Positions 1 to 8,767 of a DNA stretch of 64,000 bases are shown here, in pieces. This DNA comes from an uncultured Lachnospira sp. (GTDB lineage: Bacteria > Bacillota > Clostridia > Lachnospirales > Lachnospiraceae). The position numbers and the translations under genes are program-made. The stretch covers positions 1 to 64,000 of the forward strand of contig CAMHLZ010000012.1 in the NCBI GenBank assembly GCA_946186125.1, in the 5' to 3' direction. Under the pieces are notes generated by a model, which saw nothing but the letters and a program-made list of their open reading frames with translations, searched no databases and had not been told where the DNA came from. The first letter of the stretch is position 1. The number at the start of each line of letters is the position of its first letter.

Positions 1-2338
1 AAAATTAGTTGAAATCATGACCGAGCTTATATCAGTAATGAAAAAGATTACAACGAATCTGGAAGACAAGAAAAAGTTGCAAATTCAAGTCCAGTCGCTA
101 CAGGAAAAACTAAGGAAAGAGATTGGAAATTTATTTCCTAAAAAAGAATGGGAGTTATTGCAAGGAAAAAATGTTTTTAAAAAAAATGGTCCATTGAGTA
201 AAATTTGTATATCAGAAGAGGAATATAAAAGCATACAATGTTATGATGGGTTTATGACATTTTTTAAAAAATATAATGAAACAAGAGCAAATATATATAG
301 TACAGAAGAAAAAAGTACGGCAATTGCTTTTCGAATTGTGAATGATAATCTTCCAAAGTATGTGAGAAATAGTGATAATTTTCAGCAGATTTGTAAAGAA
401 ATTCCAGAAGTTGTAGAACAAGTAAAGAAAACGTATAATAATTTGACAAGTTATTTTGAAATTGATTGTTATCCAAGCCATTGGGGACAGAAGGGAATTG
501 AAAAATACAATTCTGTAATTGGTGAAATGAATAACCAACTAAACCTTGCGATACAAAAAAGAAAAGAATCAAAATTTAGAAAATATAAGATGCAGGTGTT
601 GTATCAACAAATTCTTAGTGATAGAGAAGAACAGTCTTTTGTGTATCAACAGGATCAGGAGGTTTTTCATGCAATAGATGAACTTTCAGAAGTTGTTGAA
701 AGTAGTGAGTTAAACGAGGCAATTAAATTGTTGAACTCTCATAACATTAACGAAACTGAAATATTTATTCCATATGCAAAATTAGCTGAAGTATCTGTGA
801 AAATGAAAATGGGGTGGAATGGATTAGAGCAGGCATTTATAAATGATTTGCAACAACAGTATCCAAAGAAAGACTATGAAAAATTGGTAGAACAATTAAA
901 AAAAGAGAAAAAAGTTTTTTCATTGCAAGAAATAAAAGAGACTGTTATGACTATTAAACATGAAGAAGATTGGCAGTTTGTCAGTTTATTAGATTGTATT
1001 GAAAGTTATCAAAAACAATTGAAAGAAACAAAAGATGCATATATAGAATATGCAAAAACATACGCAGATTCAAGCAGTTCATCCTTACAAGGAAATGATG
1101 TAGCACCGATAAAAGCATTCTTAGATAGTTGTCTGCAATTGGTACAATGGTGTAAACTGTTTGAATATTCTGATTTGTATGGTAATAGAGATAAAGTTTT
1201 TTATGGAGGAGCAGACACAATCTTACTTATATTCGAGTCACTAAATTCTGTATATAATAAAACGAGAAACTATGTGACTATGCGACCGGGACAAGCTAGA
1301 AAGATGCATTTAATGTTTGATTATCCGGAATTTGGTGGTGGTTTTAGCAATAGTAAAGTGGACTCTTATGGTACAATTTTGCTTCGTGATGAAAAAAATT
1401 ATTATTTAGCAGTTATAAAAAAAGGGATAAAATTATCATTGGAAGATATTACAAATGAAAATGATTGTTATGAACGTTTAAGTTATAGGTTGTTTCCTGA
1501 TGTAAAAAAAATGATACCGAAATGTTCTATTAGCATGAAAGAAGTTAACTCTCATTTTGAGAAATCAAATGATAATTATAAGATTATGAACGAAAAATAT
1601 GCAAAAGAATTACTTGTGGAAAAAGAAGATTATGAACTTTACTTTGTAAATCTTTATGATGATAAGAAGAAGTTTCAAAAAGATTATTTGAAAAAAACCG
1701 GAGACGAAAAAGGGTATAGAAAAGCATTAGAACGCTGGATTCGTTTTTGTATTCGATTTTTACAAGCCTATAAAAGCACAAAGGATTATGATCTTAGTGA
1801 ACTGGAGCCAATTTCTAAGTTTCGTTCCTTAGATGAATTTTACGATAAATTGAATACTTTATTATACAAAATAGAGTGGAAAAATATATCAAGAAAACAA
1901 ATTAAGCAGGAGTCATCTGGTCAGTTGTATTTATTTGAATTATATAACAAAGATTTTTCAGAACATGCAAAAGGTAAGAAAAATCTATTTACATTGTATT
2001 GGGAACAAATTTTTAGGGTGGAAAATTTAAAGAATCCTGTAATTAAATTATCTGGTGGTGCGGAGATGTTCTATCGTAAGGGTGCCATTCAAAAGCCATA
2101 TGTACATAAAAAAGGTTCCATGTTGGTGGATAAAACTTTTATTGATAAGAACGGAGTAAGAAAAACACTTCCAGATAATGTTTATAAAGAGTGGTCAGAT
2201 TTTATGAATAAAAAGATAAAATCTGTCAGCCAGGAGGCAAGTAAATATAAAGATTTTGTCAATTGTCATGAAGCGAAATATGATGTTACAAAAGATATAC
2301 AACAGCTCAATTTGAATTTCATGTTCCTATTACTTTGA
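1..2338 (+). CDS. cas12a: Cas12a (Cpf1), N-terminal/REC-WED-PI portion; 5' end beyond window; terminated early by frameshift
   Basis: Frame is open from position 2 through the annotated ATG at 17. Contains LRKEIGNLF, STEEKSTAIAFRIVNDNLPKY, LSGGAEMFYRKGAIQKPYVHKKGSMLVDK and KYDVTKD, which resemble LbCas12a. Followed by cas4-cas1-cas2 and a type V-A array. Confidence 0.95.
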   Translation, partial: KLVEIMTELISVMKKITTNLEDKKKLQIQVQSLQEKLRKEIGNLFPKKEWELLQGKNVFKKNGPLSKICISEEEYKSIQCYDGFMTFFKKYNETRANIYSTEEKSTAIAFRIVNDNLPKYVRNSDNFQQICKEIPEVVEQVKKTYNNLTSYFEIDCYPSHWGQKGIEKYNSVIGEMNNQLNLAIQKRKESKFRKYKMQVLYQQILSDREEQSFVYQQDQEVFHAIDELSEVVESSELNEAIKLLNSHNINETEIFIPYAKLAEVSVKMKMGWNGLEQAFINDLQQQYPKKDYEKLVEQLKKEKKVFSLQEIKETVMTIKHEEDWQFVSLLDCIESYQKQLKETKDAYIEYAKTYADSSSSSLQGNDVAPIKAFLDSCLQLVQWCKLFEYSDLYGNRDKVFYGGADTILLIFESLNSVYNKTRNYVTMRPGQARKMHLMFDYPEFGGGFSNSKVDSYGTILLRDEKNYYLAVIKKGIKLSLEDITNENDCYERLSYRLFPDVKKMIPKCSISMKEVNSHFEKSNDNYKIMNEKYAKELLVEKEDYELYFVNLYDDKKKFQKDYLKKTGDEKGYRKALERWIRFCIRFLQAYKSTKDYDLSELEPISKFRSLDEFYDKLNTLLYKIEWKNISRKQIKQESSGQLYLFELYNKDFSEHAKGKKNLFTLYWEQIFRVENLKNPVIKLSGGAEMFYRKGAIQKPYVHKKGSMLVDKTFIDKNGVRKTLPDNVYKEWSDFMNKKIKSVSQEASKYKDFVNCHEAKYDVTKDIQQLNLNFMFLLL

Positions 2339-3612
2339 ATTATTCAGCATTAGGAAAAGGACAAATAAATGATGGTGTATTAGATTGTCTATCTCAGAAA
2401 GAAAAATACAATGTAATTGGAATTGATCGTGGTGAAAGGAATTTGCTTGCATACTGTGTGGTAAATCAAGATGGTCATATTTTAGAACAAGGAACATTTA
2501 ATACAATTGTAGGTGGAAATAATCAAGAAGTAGATTATAAACAGAAGTTACAGGAAAAAGAAGTTAATCGACAAGAAGCCAGAAAAGAATGGAAAAACAT
2601 CGGAAAAATTAAAGAATTAAAGAGTGGTTATTTATCTCAAGTTATCTATCAATTAACTCAAATGATGGTAAAATATGATGCTATTGTCGTTATGGAAGAT
2701 TTAAATGTTGGATTCAAACGTGGTCGATTTAAAGTTGAACGACAGGTTTATCAAAAATTCGAAAAAGCACTTATTGATAAATTAAATTATTTAGTAACCA
2801 CAAAAGATGAAAATCAACATGGTATAGCAGGTAGCGTTAGTAATGCATATCAATTGACTGAAAAATTCAAATCATTTAAAGATATGGGAAAACAAAATGG
2901 AGTGTTATTTTACGTGCCTGCAGGTTATACCTCGAAAATTGATCCAACTACCGGATTTGTAGATGTTTTGAATCGAACAGGATTAACAAATACTACTGCA
3001 AGAAAAGAGTTCTTTGCAGCCTTTGATGATATTTTCTATTCTAAAGAAGATGAAATGTTCGCATTTTCTTTTGATTATAGTAGGTTTAAAGTGTTTCAGG
3101 AAATGCATAGAAAAAAATGGACAGTTTACACGAATGGTATTAAATACATATATTCATCTAAGCAAAGAAAAGAAATTTTAATAGATGTTACAAGAATGAT
3201 GAAGGAAGTATTAGAAAAGGCTGGTATAACAAACTACGATAATCTATATCGTCAAATATTGAATATTGAAGCAGATAAAACGCATGCTGAATTTTGGAAA
3301 TCGTTACAATATGTATTTGAAAGAACCATGCAATTAAGAAGTAGTCAAACTGATAATGGAGAGTCAAATTTGGAAGACAAGATAATATCACCGGTTAAAA
3401 ATGTTGATGGAGTGTTTTATGAGTCAAATGGAGATTATCATGATCTTACAAATCCGGCAGATGCTGATACAAACGGAGCCTTTCATATTGCAAAAAAAGG
3501 ATTGCTTCTTGTTGAAAATGTAAAGAAGACAGGTAGAGGAGCAAATGGAAAATGGCATCCTAAAACGAAAAACATTTCTAATAAGGATTGGTTTGCATTT
3601 GTTCAAAAATAA
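2335..3612 (+). CDS. cas12a: Cas12a C-terminal RuvC/Nuc portion, separated from the N-terminal ORF by a frameshift (homologous frame extends upstream to about 2290)
   Basis: RuvC-I VIGIDRGERNLLAY, RuvC-II VVMEDLNVGFKRGR and RuvC-III DADTNGAFHIAKKG all present. FEFHVPITLNYSA is encoded in this frame just upstream of the nominal TTG start. Confidence 0.95.
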   Translation: MNYSALGKGQINDGVLDCLSQKEKYNVIGIDRGERNLLAYCVVNQDGHILEQGTFNTIVGGNNQEVDYKQKLQEKEVNRQEARKEWKNIGKIKELKSGYLSQVIYQLTQMMVKYDAIVVMEDLNVGFKRGRFKVERQVYQKFEKALIDKLNYLVTTKDENQHGIAGSVSNAYQLTEKFKSFKDMGKQNGVLFYVPAGYTSKIDPTTGFVDVLNRTGLTNTTARKEFFAAFDDIFYSKEDEMFAFSFDYSRFKVFQEMHRKKWTVYTNGIKYIYSSKQRKEILIDVTRMMKEVLEKAGITNYDNLYRQILNIEADKTHAEFWKSLQYVFERTMQLRSSQTDNGESNLEDKIISPVKNVDGVFYESNGDYHDLTNPADADTNGAFHIAKKGLLLVENVKKTGRGANGKWHPKTKNISNKDWFAFVQK

Positions 3613-3623
3613 GAGGTGATTTT

Positions 3624-4181
3624 TTGCAAGGTGAAATATTAATTACACAATTAAATGATTTCATTTTTTGTCCGGCATCTATCTATTTTCACAATTTATA
3701 CGGCAATACAGACAGAATGCTGTTTCAATCAAAAAAGCAAATTAATGGAACAGCTGCTCATGAAAAAGTAGATAATAATACTTATAGCAGTAAAAAATGT
3801 ATTCTGTCTGCAATTGATGTATATTGTGAAAAATATGGATTATCTGGGAAAATTGATTTATACAATGTTGACACTGGCGTATTAACAGAAAGAAAACGAA
3901 CTATTAAAACAATTTATGACGGATATATTTTTCAAGTATACGCACAGTATTTTGCATTGATAGAATTAGGATATCATGTAAAAAAAATAAATTTGTATAG
4001 TATGACTGACAATAAAAAATATAACATAAAACTACCGGGTGACGATGAAGAGATGTTAAACAAATTTGAACAAACCATTCAGGATATGAGGAGCTTTCGC
4101 TTAGAACAATTTGAGCAAAGTAATCCTTTGAAATGTAAGAATTGCATCTATGAACCTGCTTGCGATAGGGGGATAAAATAA
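3624..4181 (+). CDS. cas4: CRISPR-associated exonuclease Cas4
   Basis: FCPASIYFH, GKIDLYN...LTERKRT and C-terminal CKNCIYEPAC cysteine cluster. TTG start at 3624 preceded by AGAGGTGAT; the listed ATG at 3588 lies inside cas12a. Confidence 0.9.
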   Translation: MQGEILITQLNDFIFCPASIYFHNLYGNTDRMLFQSKKQINGTAAHEKVDNNTYSSKKCILSAIDVYCEKYGLSGKIDLYNVDTGVLTERKRTIKTIYDGYIFQVYAQYFALIELGYHVKKINLYSMTDNKKYNIKLPGDDEEMLNKFEQTIQDMRSFRLEQFEQSNPLKCKNCIYEPACDRGIK

Positions 4182-5156
4182 ATGTTAGAAAGAACAGATT
4201 TTAATAAAAAACAATTAGTCTTCTTATTTACACTACAAGGTGAAAAGTTAGCATTTAAAAATGATAATCTGGTAGTGTTGGATAGTGAAGGTAAAATAAA
4301 ATATCAGACAACCTGTTATCAGATTTTTATGATTTTTGTGGTGGGCGATTTATCAATTACAACAGGATTAATTCGAAGAGCGAGTAAGTTTCAGTTTACG
4401 ATTTGTTTATTTACTGCATCTTTTAAATTGTATTCTATAATTGGTAATCGTATGGAGGGAAATACATTATTACATCGCAAACAGTATGCATATGAAGGTG
4501 ATGAAATAGCACAGTTTATTGTTTATAATAAAATCCGAAATCAACGTGAAACTCTTAACAAGATTCGAAAGAAAAGTAAGTTTTGTAAGGAAACAATAAA
4601 CATTTTGGATAGCTATTTGAAACAATTGAATGAAAATCAGTTACCAGCCGACTCTTTATTGGGAGTGGAAGGATCGGCTTCCAGAGTTTACTTTCCGGAG
4701 GTGTTTAGCAATGTTATGTGGAAAGGAAGAAAACCGAGAGTAAAAGCTGATTATGTTAATACGATTTTAGATATTGGTTATACATTACTTTTCAATTTTG
4801 TAGACTCTCTTCTACAGGTATTTGGATTTGATGTATACTGTGGCGTGTATCATAAAGAGTTTTATATGCGAAAATCTTTGGTTTGCGACATTATGGAACC
4901 TTTAAGACCAATTATTGATTGGAGAGTACGAACTGCAATTAATTTAGAACAGTTTCAAAAAGAAGATTTTCAAATTATTCAAAACCAGTATTGCTTGAAT
5001 TATAAAAGCTCAGCTAAATATGTTACGGTTTTATTGGAAGAGATTTTACAACATAAAAATGAGATATTCATTTATGTGCGTGATTATTATAGGAATTTTA
5101 TGAAAGGAAGAGAAATTGAAAAATACAGATGTTTTGAATTGGGGGTGAAAGAGTGA
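4182..5156 (+). CDS. cas1: CRISPR-associated integrase Cas1 (type V-A)
   Basis: GVEGSASRVYF, GVYHKEFYMRKSLVCDIMEPLRPIID; catalytic E/H/D-type motifs present. Confidence 0.95.
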   Translation: MLERTDFNKKQLVFLFTLQGEKLAFKNDNLVVLDSEGKIKYQTTCYQIFMIFVVGDLSITTGLIRRASKFQFTICLFTASFKLYSIIGNRMEGNTLLHRKQYAYEGDEIAQFIVYNKIRNQRETLNKIRKKSKFCKETINILDSYLKQLNENQLPADSLLGVEGSASRVYFPEVFSNVMWKGRKPRVKADYVNTILDIGYTLLFNFVDSLLQVFGFDVYCGVYHKEFYMRKSLVCDIMEPLRPIIDWRVRTAINLEQFQKEDFQIIQNQYCLNYKSSAKYVTVLLEEILQHKNEIFIYVRDYYRNFMKGREIEKYRCFELGVKE

Positions 5157-5428
5157 TTATTATCAGTTATGATATTTCCGATGATAAACTTAGAACCAAG
5201 TTTTCTAAGTATTTAACACGATTTGGACATAGAATACAATATTCTGTATACGAAATTGATAATAGCGAACGAGTGTTGGAAAATATTAAGACAGATATAA
5301 CAAATAGGTTTGAAAAAAGGTTTACTCAGTCGGATAGTGTTTATATTTTTCAATTATCAGCAGCATGCAAGACAATACGGTATGGATATGCAAAAAATGA
5401 AGAAAAAGATTTTGTTGTTTTGAGTTAA
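5153..5428 (+). CDS. cas2: CRISPR-associated Cas2
   Basis: 91 aa, MIIISYDISDDKLRTKFSKYLTRFGHRIQYSVYEI; overlaps cas1 end by 4 nt. Confidence 0.95.
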   Translation: MIIISYDISDDKLRTKFSKYLTRFGHRIQYSVYEIDNSERVLENIKTDITNRFEKRFTQSDSVYIFQLSAACKTIRYGYAKNEEKDFVVLS

Positions 5429-5431
5429 AAA

Positions 5432-5461
5432 TTGCAAACCTTAGTCTTAATATGGTATAAT
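5432..5461 (+). promoter_or_regulatory. Candidate leader promoter for the CRISPR array
   Basis: TTGCAA (5432-5437), 18 nt, TGG-TATAAT (5456-5461, extended -10) between cas2 and the first repeat. Confidence 0.55.
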
Positions 5462-5558
5462 CAATTTAATATAGTCTGGATAACATAGAAAATTGGATGG
5501 TTTTAACAAAAAAAGTAATTATTATTAGTTGAAAATAGTTGAGTATGACCTGTTAAGG

Positions 5559-7482
5559 GTTTGAAAGGCTATATAATTTCTACTTTGTGTAGATTCCATG
5601 GTCCTTGACATGCCGACCAAAGTTTGAAAGGCTATATAATTTCTACTTTGTGTAGATAATCACCACCTAGACCTAGTTTAATTAAAGTTTGAAAGGCTAT
5701 ATAATTTCTACTTTGTGTAGATTGATGTGTCTTTCAATAGATAAATCAGAGTTTGAAAGGCTATATAATTTCTACTTTGTGTAGATACTGACAGGAATCC
5801 ACTTCTGTGTAGGGTTTGAAAGGCTATATAATTTCTACTTTGTGTAGATATTTCTATCTCCTTTCCAACATCATTTGTTTGAAAGGCTATATAATTTCTA
5901 CTTTGTGTAGATAGGCAGACTTTTTGCGGACTTCTTGCGTTTGAAAGGCTATATAATTTCTACTTTGTGTAGATGCTACAGTTGCGTTATTTGTGCGTAA
6001 TTCAGTTTGAAAGGCTATATAATTTCTACTTTGTGTAGATAATAGTAACTCTAATCTGATTTGAACGTTTGAAAGGCTATATAATTTCTACTTTGTGTAG
6101 ATCAGAAGATGGTTGGTTTAGAGCGTCACAGTTTGAAAGGCTATATAATTTCTACTTTGTGTAGATAGTAATACGCCTACAATTCCAACCGTGTTTGAAA
6201 GGCTATATAATTTCTACTTTGTGTAGATGTCATCCCAAAAATTCCAAAAATTCCGTTTGAAAGGCTATATAATTTCTACTTTGTGTAGATGAAACATCAA
6301 CTTCTGTTTTAACAGGGTTTGAAAGGCTATATAATTTCTACTTTGTGTAGATCTATTGCAAGACATTACAATACCTTTAGTTTGAAAGGCTATATAATTT
6401 CTACTTTGTGTAGATTCATATTTTCTGTTTTTTTCCATGAATAGTTTGAAAGGCAATATAATTTCTACTTTGTGTAGATATTCATCTTGACAATCCTGAA
6501 AAGTATGTTTGAAAGGCTATATAATTTCTACTTTGTGTAGATACACTGAATTTGCGTACAACAGGGATAGTTTGAAAGGCTATATAATTTCTACTTTGTG
6601 TAGATCATGTAGTGGAACTACTAACGGATTCGTTTGAAAGGCTATATAATTTCTACTTTGTGTAGATTGCAATTGATACATTTGCGGACATGGTGTTTGA
6701 AAGGCTATATAATTTCTACTTTGTGTAGATATTATTGAGCCATTAACAGATATTAGAGTTTGAAAGGCTATATAATTTCTACTTTGTGTAGATTCCATTT
6801 TCGTAAGCTTCAACCGCTCGTTTGAAAGGCTATATAATTTCTACTTTGTGTAGATTACAGAGAGTTTATGTCGACTTATCCACGTTTGAAAGGCTATATA
6901 ATTTCTACTTTGTGTAGATAAGAAGTATTAGATATAACAAAAAAAGCGTTTGAAAAACTATAGAATTTCTACTTTGTGTAGATTATGGTACGACAGGAAT
7001 ATATATGCAGTTTGAAAAACTATAGAATTTCTACTTTGTGTAGATACGAGCTTGTAGGGGTATTTCTATGCCGTTTGAAAAACTATAGAATTTCTACTTT
7101 GTGTAGATAATTAATCATCTCCCTTCAATTTCAGTGTTTGAAAAACTATATAATTTCTACTTTGTGTAGATGTCCGTGTTATTGGGACTTTTAGTCCGTT
7201 TGAAAAACTATAGAATTTCTACTTTGTGTAGATTTTCAGTAATACTTTTTTATTTGGAAAGTTTGAAAAACTATAGAATTTCTACTTTGTGTAGATTAAT
7301 CAGGTCACATATAGCCTGGAATGTTTGAAAAACTATAGAATTTCTACTTTGTGTAGATTTTGTGAATTTGCCTAATCATATCAGGGTTTGAAAAACTATA
7401 GAATTTCTACTTTGTGTAGATACAGATGCGACGATATGAAAAATGCATTTGAAAGGCTATAGAATTTCTACTTTGTGTAGAT
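5559..7482 (+). CRISPR. Type V-A CRISPR array, 31 x 36-nt repeats, 30 spacers of 25-30 nt
   Basis: Counted by eye. Repeats 1-22 GTTTGAAAGGCTATATAATTTCTACTTTGTGTAGAT (repeat 15 has GGCAATATA). Repeats 23-30 GTTTGAAAAACTATAGAATTTCTACTTTGTGTAGAT (repeat 26 has CTATATAAT). Repeat 31 ATTTGAAAGGCTATAGAATTTCTACTTTGTGTAGAT. Invariant AATTTCTACTTTGTGTAGAT Cas12a handle. Confidence 0.99.
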
Positions 7483-7536
7483 AGAGCCTTGTTAATGGGT
7501 TAAGGTGTAAAATAAACATTCAAACAAATTAAGGAG

Positions 7537-7719
7537 ATGATACAATCAGTGAACGAAAACGAATTAGATTTACAATTAAAACAAAATGCTATTGAAAAGT
7601 ACGGTAATATTATACGTATAAAAAAATATGGTGCTGAAGAAATAGCATATCAAGAAAAAATAATTAAAGCTGAATTAAAAGCTTTGGATATTGATATGAA
7701 AGAATTGGAGGAATATTAA
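7537..7719 (+). CDS. Small hypothetical protein (GTG at 7549 fits the AAGGAG spacing better)
   Basis: 60 aa, coding-like composition; AAGGAG directly before 7537; next small ORF begins 1 nt after the stop. Confidence 0.55.
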   Translation: MIQSVNENELDLQLKQNAIEKYGNIIRIKKYGAEEIAYQEKIIKAELKALDIDMKELEEY

Positions 7720-7720
7720 A

Positions 7721-7876
7721 ATGGAAGAAAGCGGAATGACTGATTTACAATTTAAAGCATATACAAGACTAATTATAAAACTTTTAGAAAACGCAAAGAG
7801 TCAACCAACAAAGGAAGCTACCGATGAAAGTTTAGATGAATTAATAGCTGATTTCAAAGATGATCTTAGTTTCTAA
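7721..7876 (+). CDS. Small hypothetical protein, 51 aa (MEESGMTDLQFKAYTRLIIKLLENAKSQ...)
   Basis: Open frame immediately after 7537..7719 with GGAGGAA upstream. MTDLQFKxxxRLI-type small proteins are common on Firmicute accessory DNA (from memory). Confidence 0.6.
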   Translation: MEESGMTDLQFKAYTRLIIKLLENAKSQPTKEATDESLDELIADFKDDLSF

Positions 7877-7942
7877 ATAATTAAATTATGCTAACAAGCA
7901 GAGAATAGAGTAAACAGCAACGTAAAGTGTATCAATAAAAAG

Positions 7943-7991
7943 CCTGCTATCATTTAGTGATGTGTTGTATGTCGTTTTCGATGATAGCAGG
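7943..7991. repeat. Inverted repeat CCTGCTATCAT/ATGATAGCAGG (11-bp perfect stem, 27-nt loop)
   Basis: Arms at 7943-7953 and 7981-7991. Confidence 0.7.
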
Positions 7992-8075
7992 TAGACAAAT
8001 ATATATAATAATAAACGTCGAAAATACTTAGTTATATTGATTAAGGCATTACATGATAAAGGGTAAGAACAAAAA

Positions 8076-8678
8076 ATGAATAGAGAAATATATGCAACAG
8101 ATGGAGAATATACCTTATTGCCATTATCTGATGAAGATCGTGAAAATTACGCAGAGTTGTACAAACAGATAAATGGTGAACATACACTTTTTTTAAATCC
8201 TTATTGCAAAGATATGATGTGGAAACAGGTTCTTGAAGGAACAGAAAAAGTTTTTTCAATATTTAATTGTAATGGAGAATACTGTGGAAGTACGGAGATA
8301 CAGCGTCCGGAATCAGATATCCCGGAAATAGGTATAGATCTTCTTGAAAATATGAGAAATAAAGGAATAGCAACCAGAGTTGTTGTTATGTTAGCAAAAA
8401 GGGCTTATCAAGATAAACCAGTAGAATACTATCTGATAAGAATATCATCTAAAAACAAACACAGCAAACACGTTTTTGAGAAATTAGGTGCAATTCCTAT
8501 AGGAACTACCGAAAGTAGATTTAATACTTTAATGAATAGTTTAAGAAATATCATAGAAAATACGGACGTATGTAATGATGTTAAGGAAAGATTTGAAAAA
8601 TATTTTGGCGAATGTACCGATACTGATGAGGAAGAGATAGTATACGAATATAAATTAATTCCAAAAATATTTATATAA
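8076..8678 (+). CDS. GNAT family N-acetyltransferase
   Basis: IGIDLLENMRNKGIATRVVVMLAKRA...RISSKNKHSKHVFEKLGAIPIG, a GNAT acetyl-CoA-binding pattern. Confidence 0.75.
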   Translation: MNREIYATDGEYTLLPLSDEDRENYAELYKQINGEHTLFLNPYCKDMMWKQVLEGTEKVFSIFNCNGEYCGSTEIQRPESDIPEIGIDLLENMRNKGIATRVVVMLAKRAYQDKPVEYYLIRISSKNKHSKHVFEKLGAIPIGTTESRFNTLMNSLRNIIENTDVCNDVKERFEKYFGECTDTDEEEIVYEYKLIPKIFI

Positions 8679-8767
8679 TCTTTAATTAGTGTTCAAACAA
8701 TATATATACAAGCCCAGCCTGACTTGAAAGAATTAAATACATTTTTTATTTCATCATATAAAACTAT

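Noticed and set aside
2290-2340. Programmed ribosomal frameshifting as the explanation for split cas12a
   Set aside because: No convincing slippery heptamer plus downstream structure; loss of one AAAAGAT unit restores a gap-free homologous sequence and is simpler.
3588-3623. ATG at 3588 as the cas4 start
   Set aside because: It lies inside the cas12a reading region; TTG at 3624 has a good Shine-Dalgarno and matches the expected Cas4 N-terminus.
6265-6813. ORFs 6265..6456 (-) and 6580..6813 (-)
   Set aside because: They read through CRISPR repeats (STQSRNYIAFQT repeated) and are array artefacts.
5595-7446. Self-targeting spacers as the reason for cas12a inactivation
   Set aside because: No match noticed by eye in this window, but it cannot be tested here; a BLASTN of all 30 spacers against the complete genome and phage databases with a TTTV PAM check would decide.
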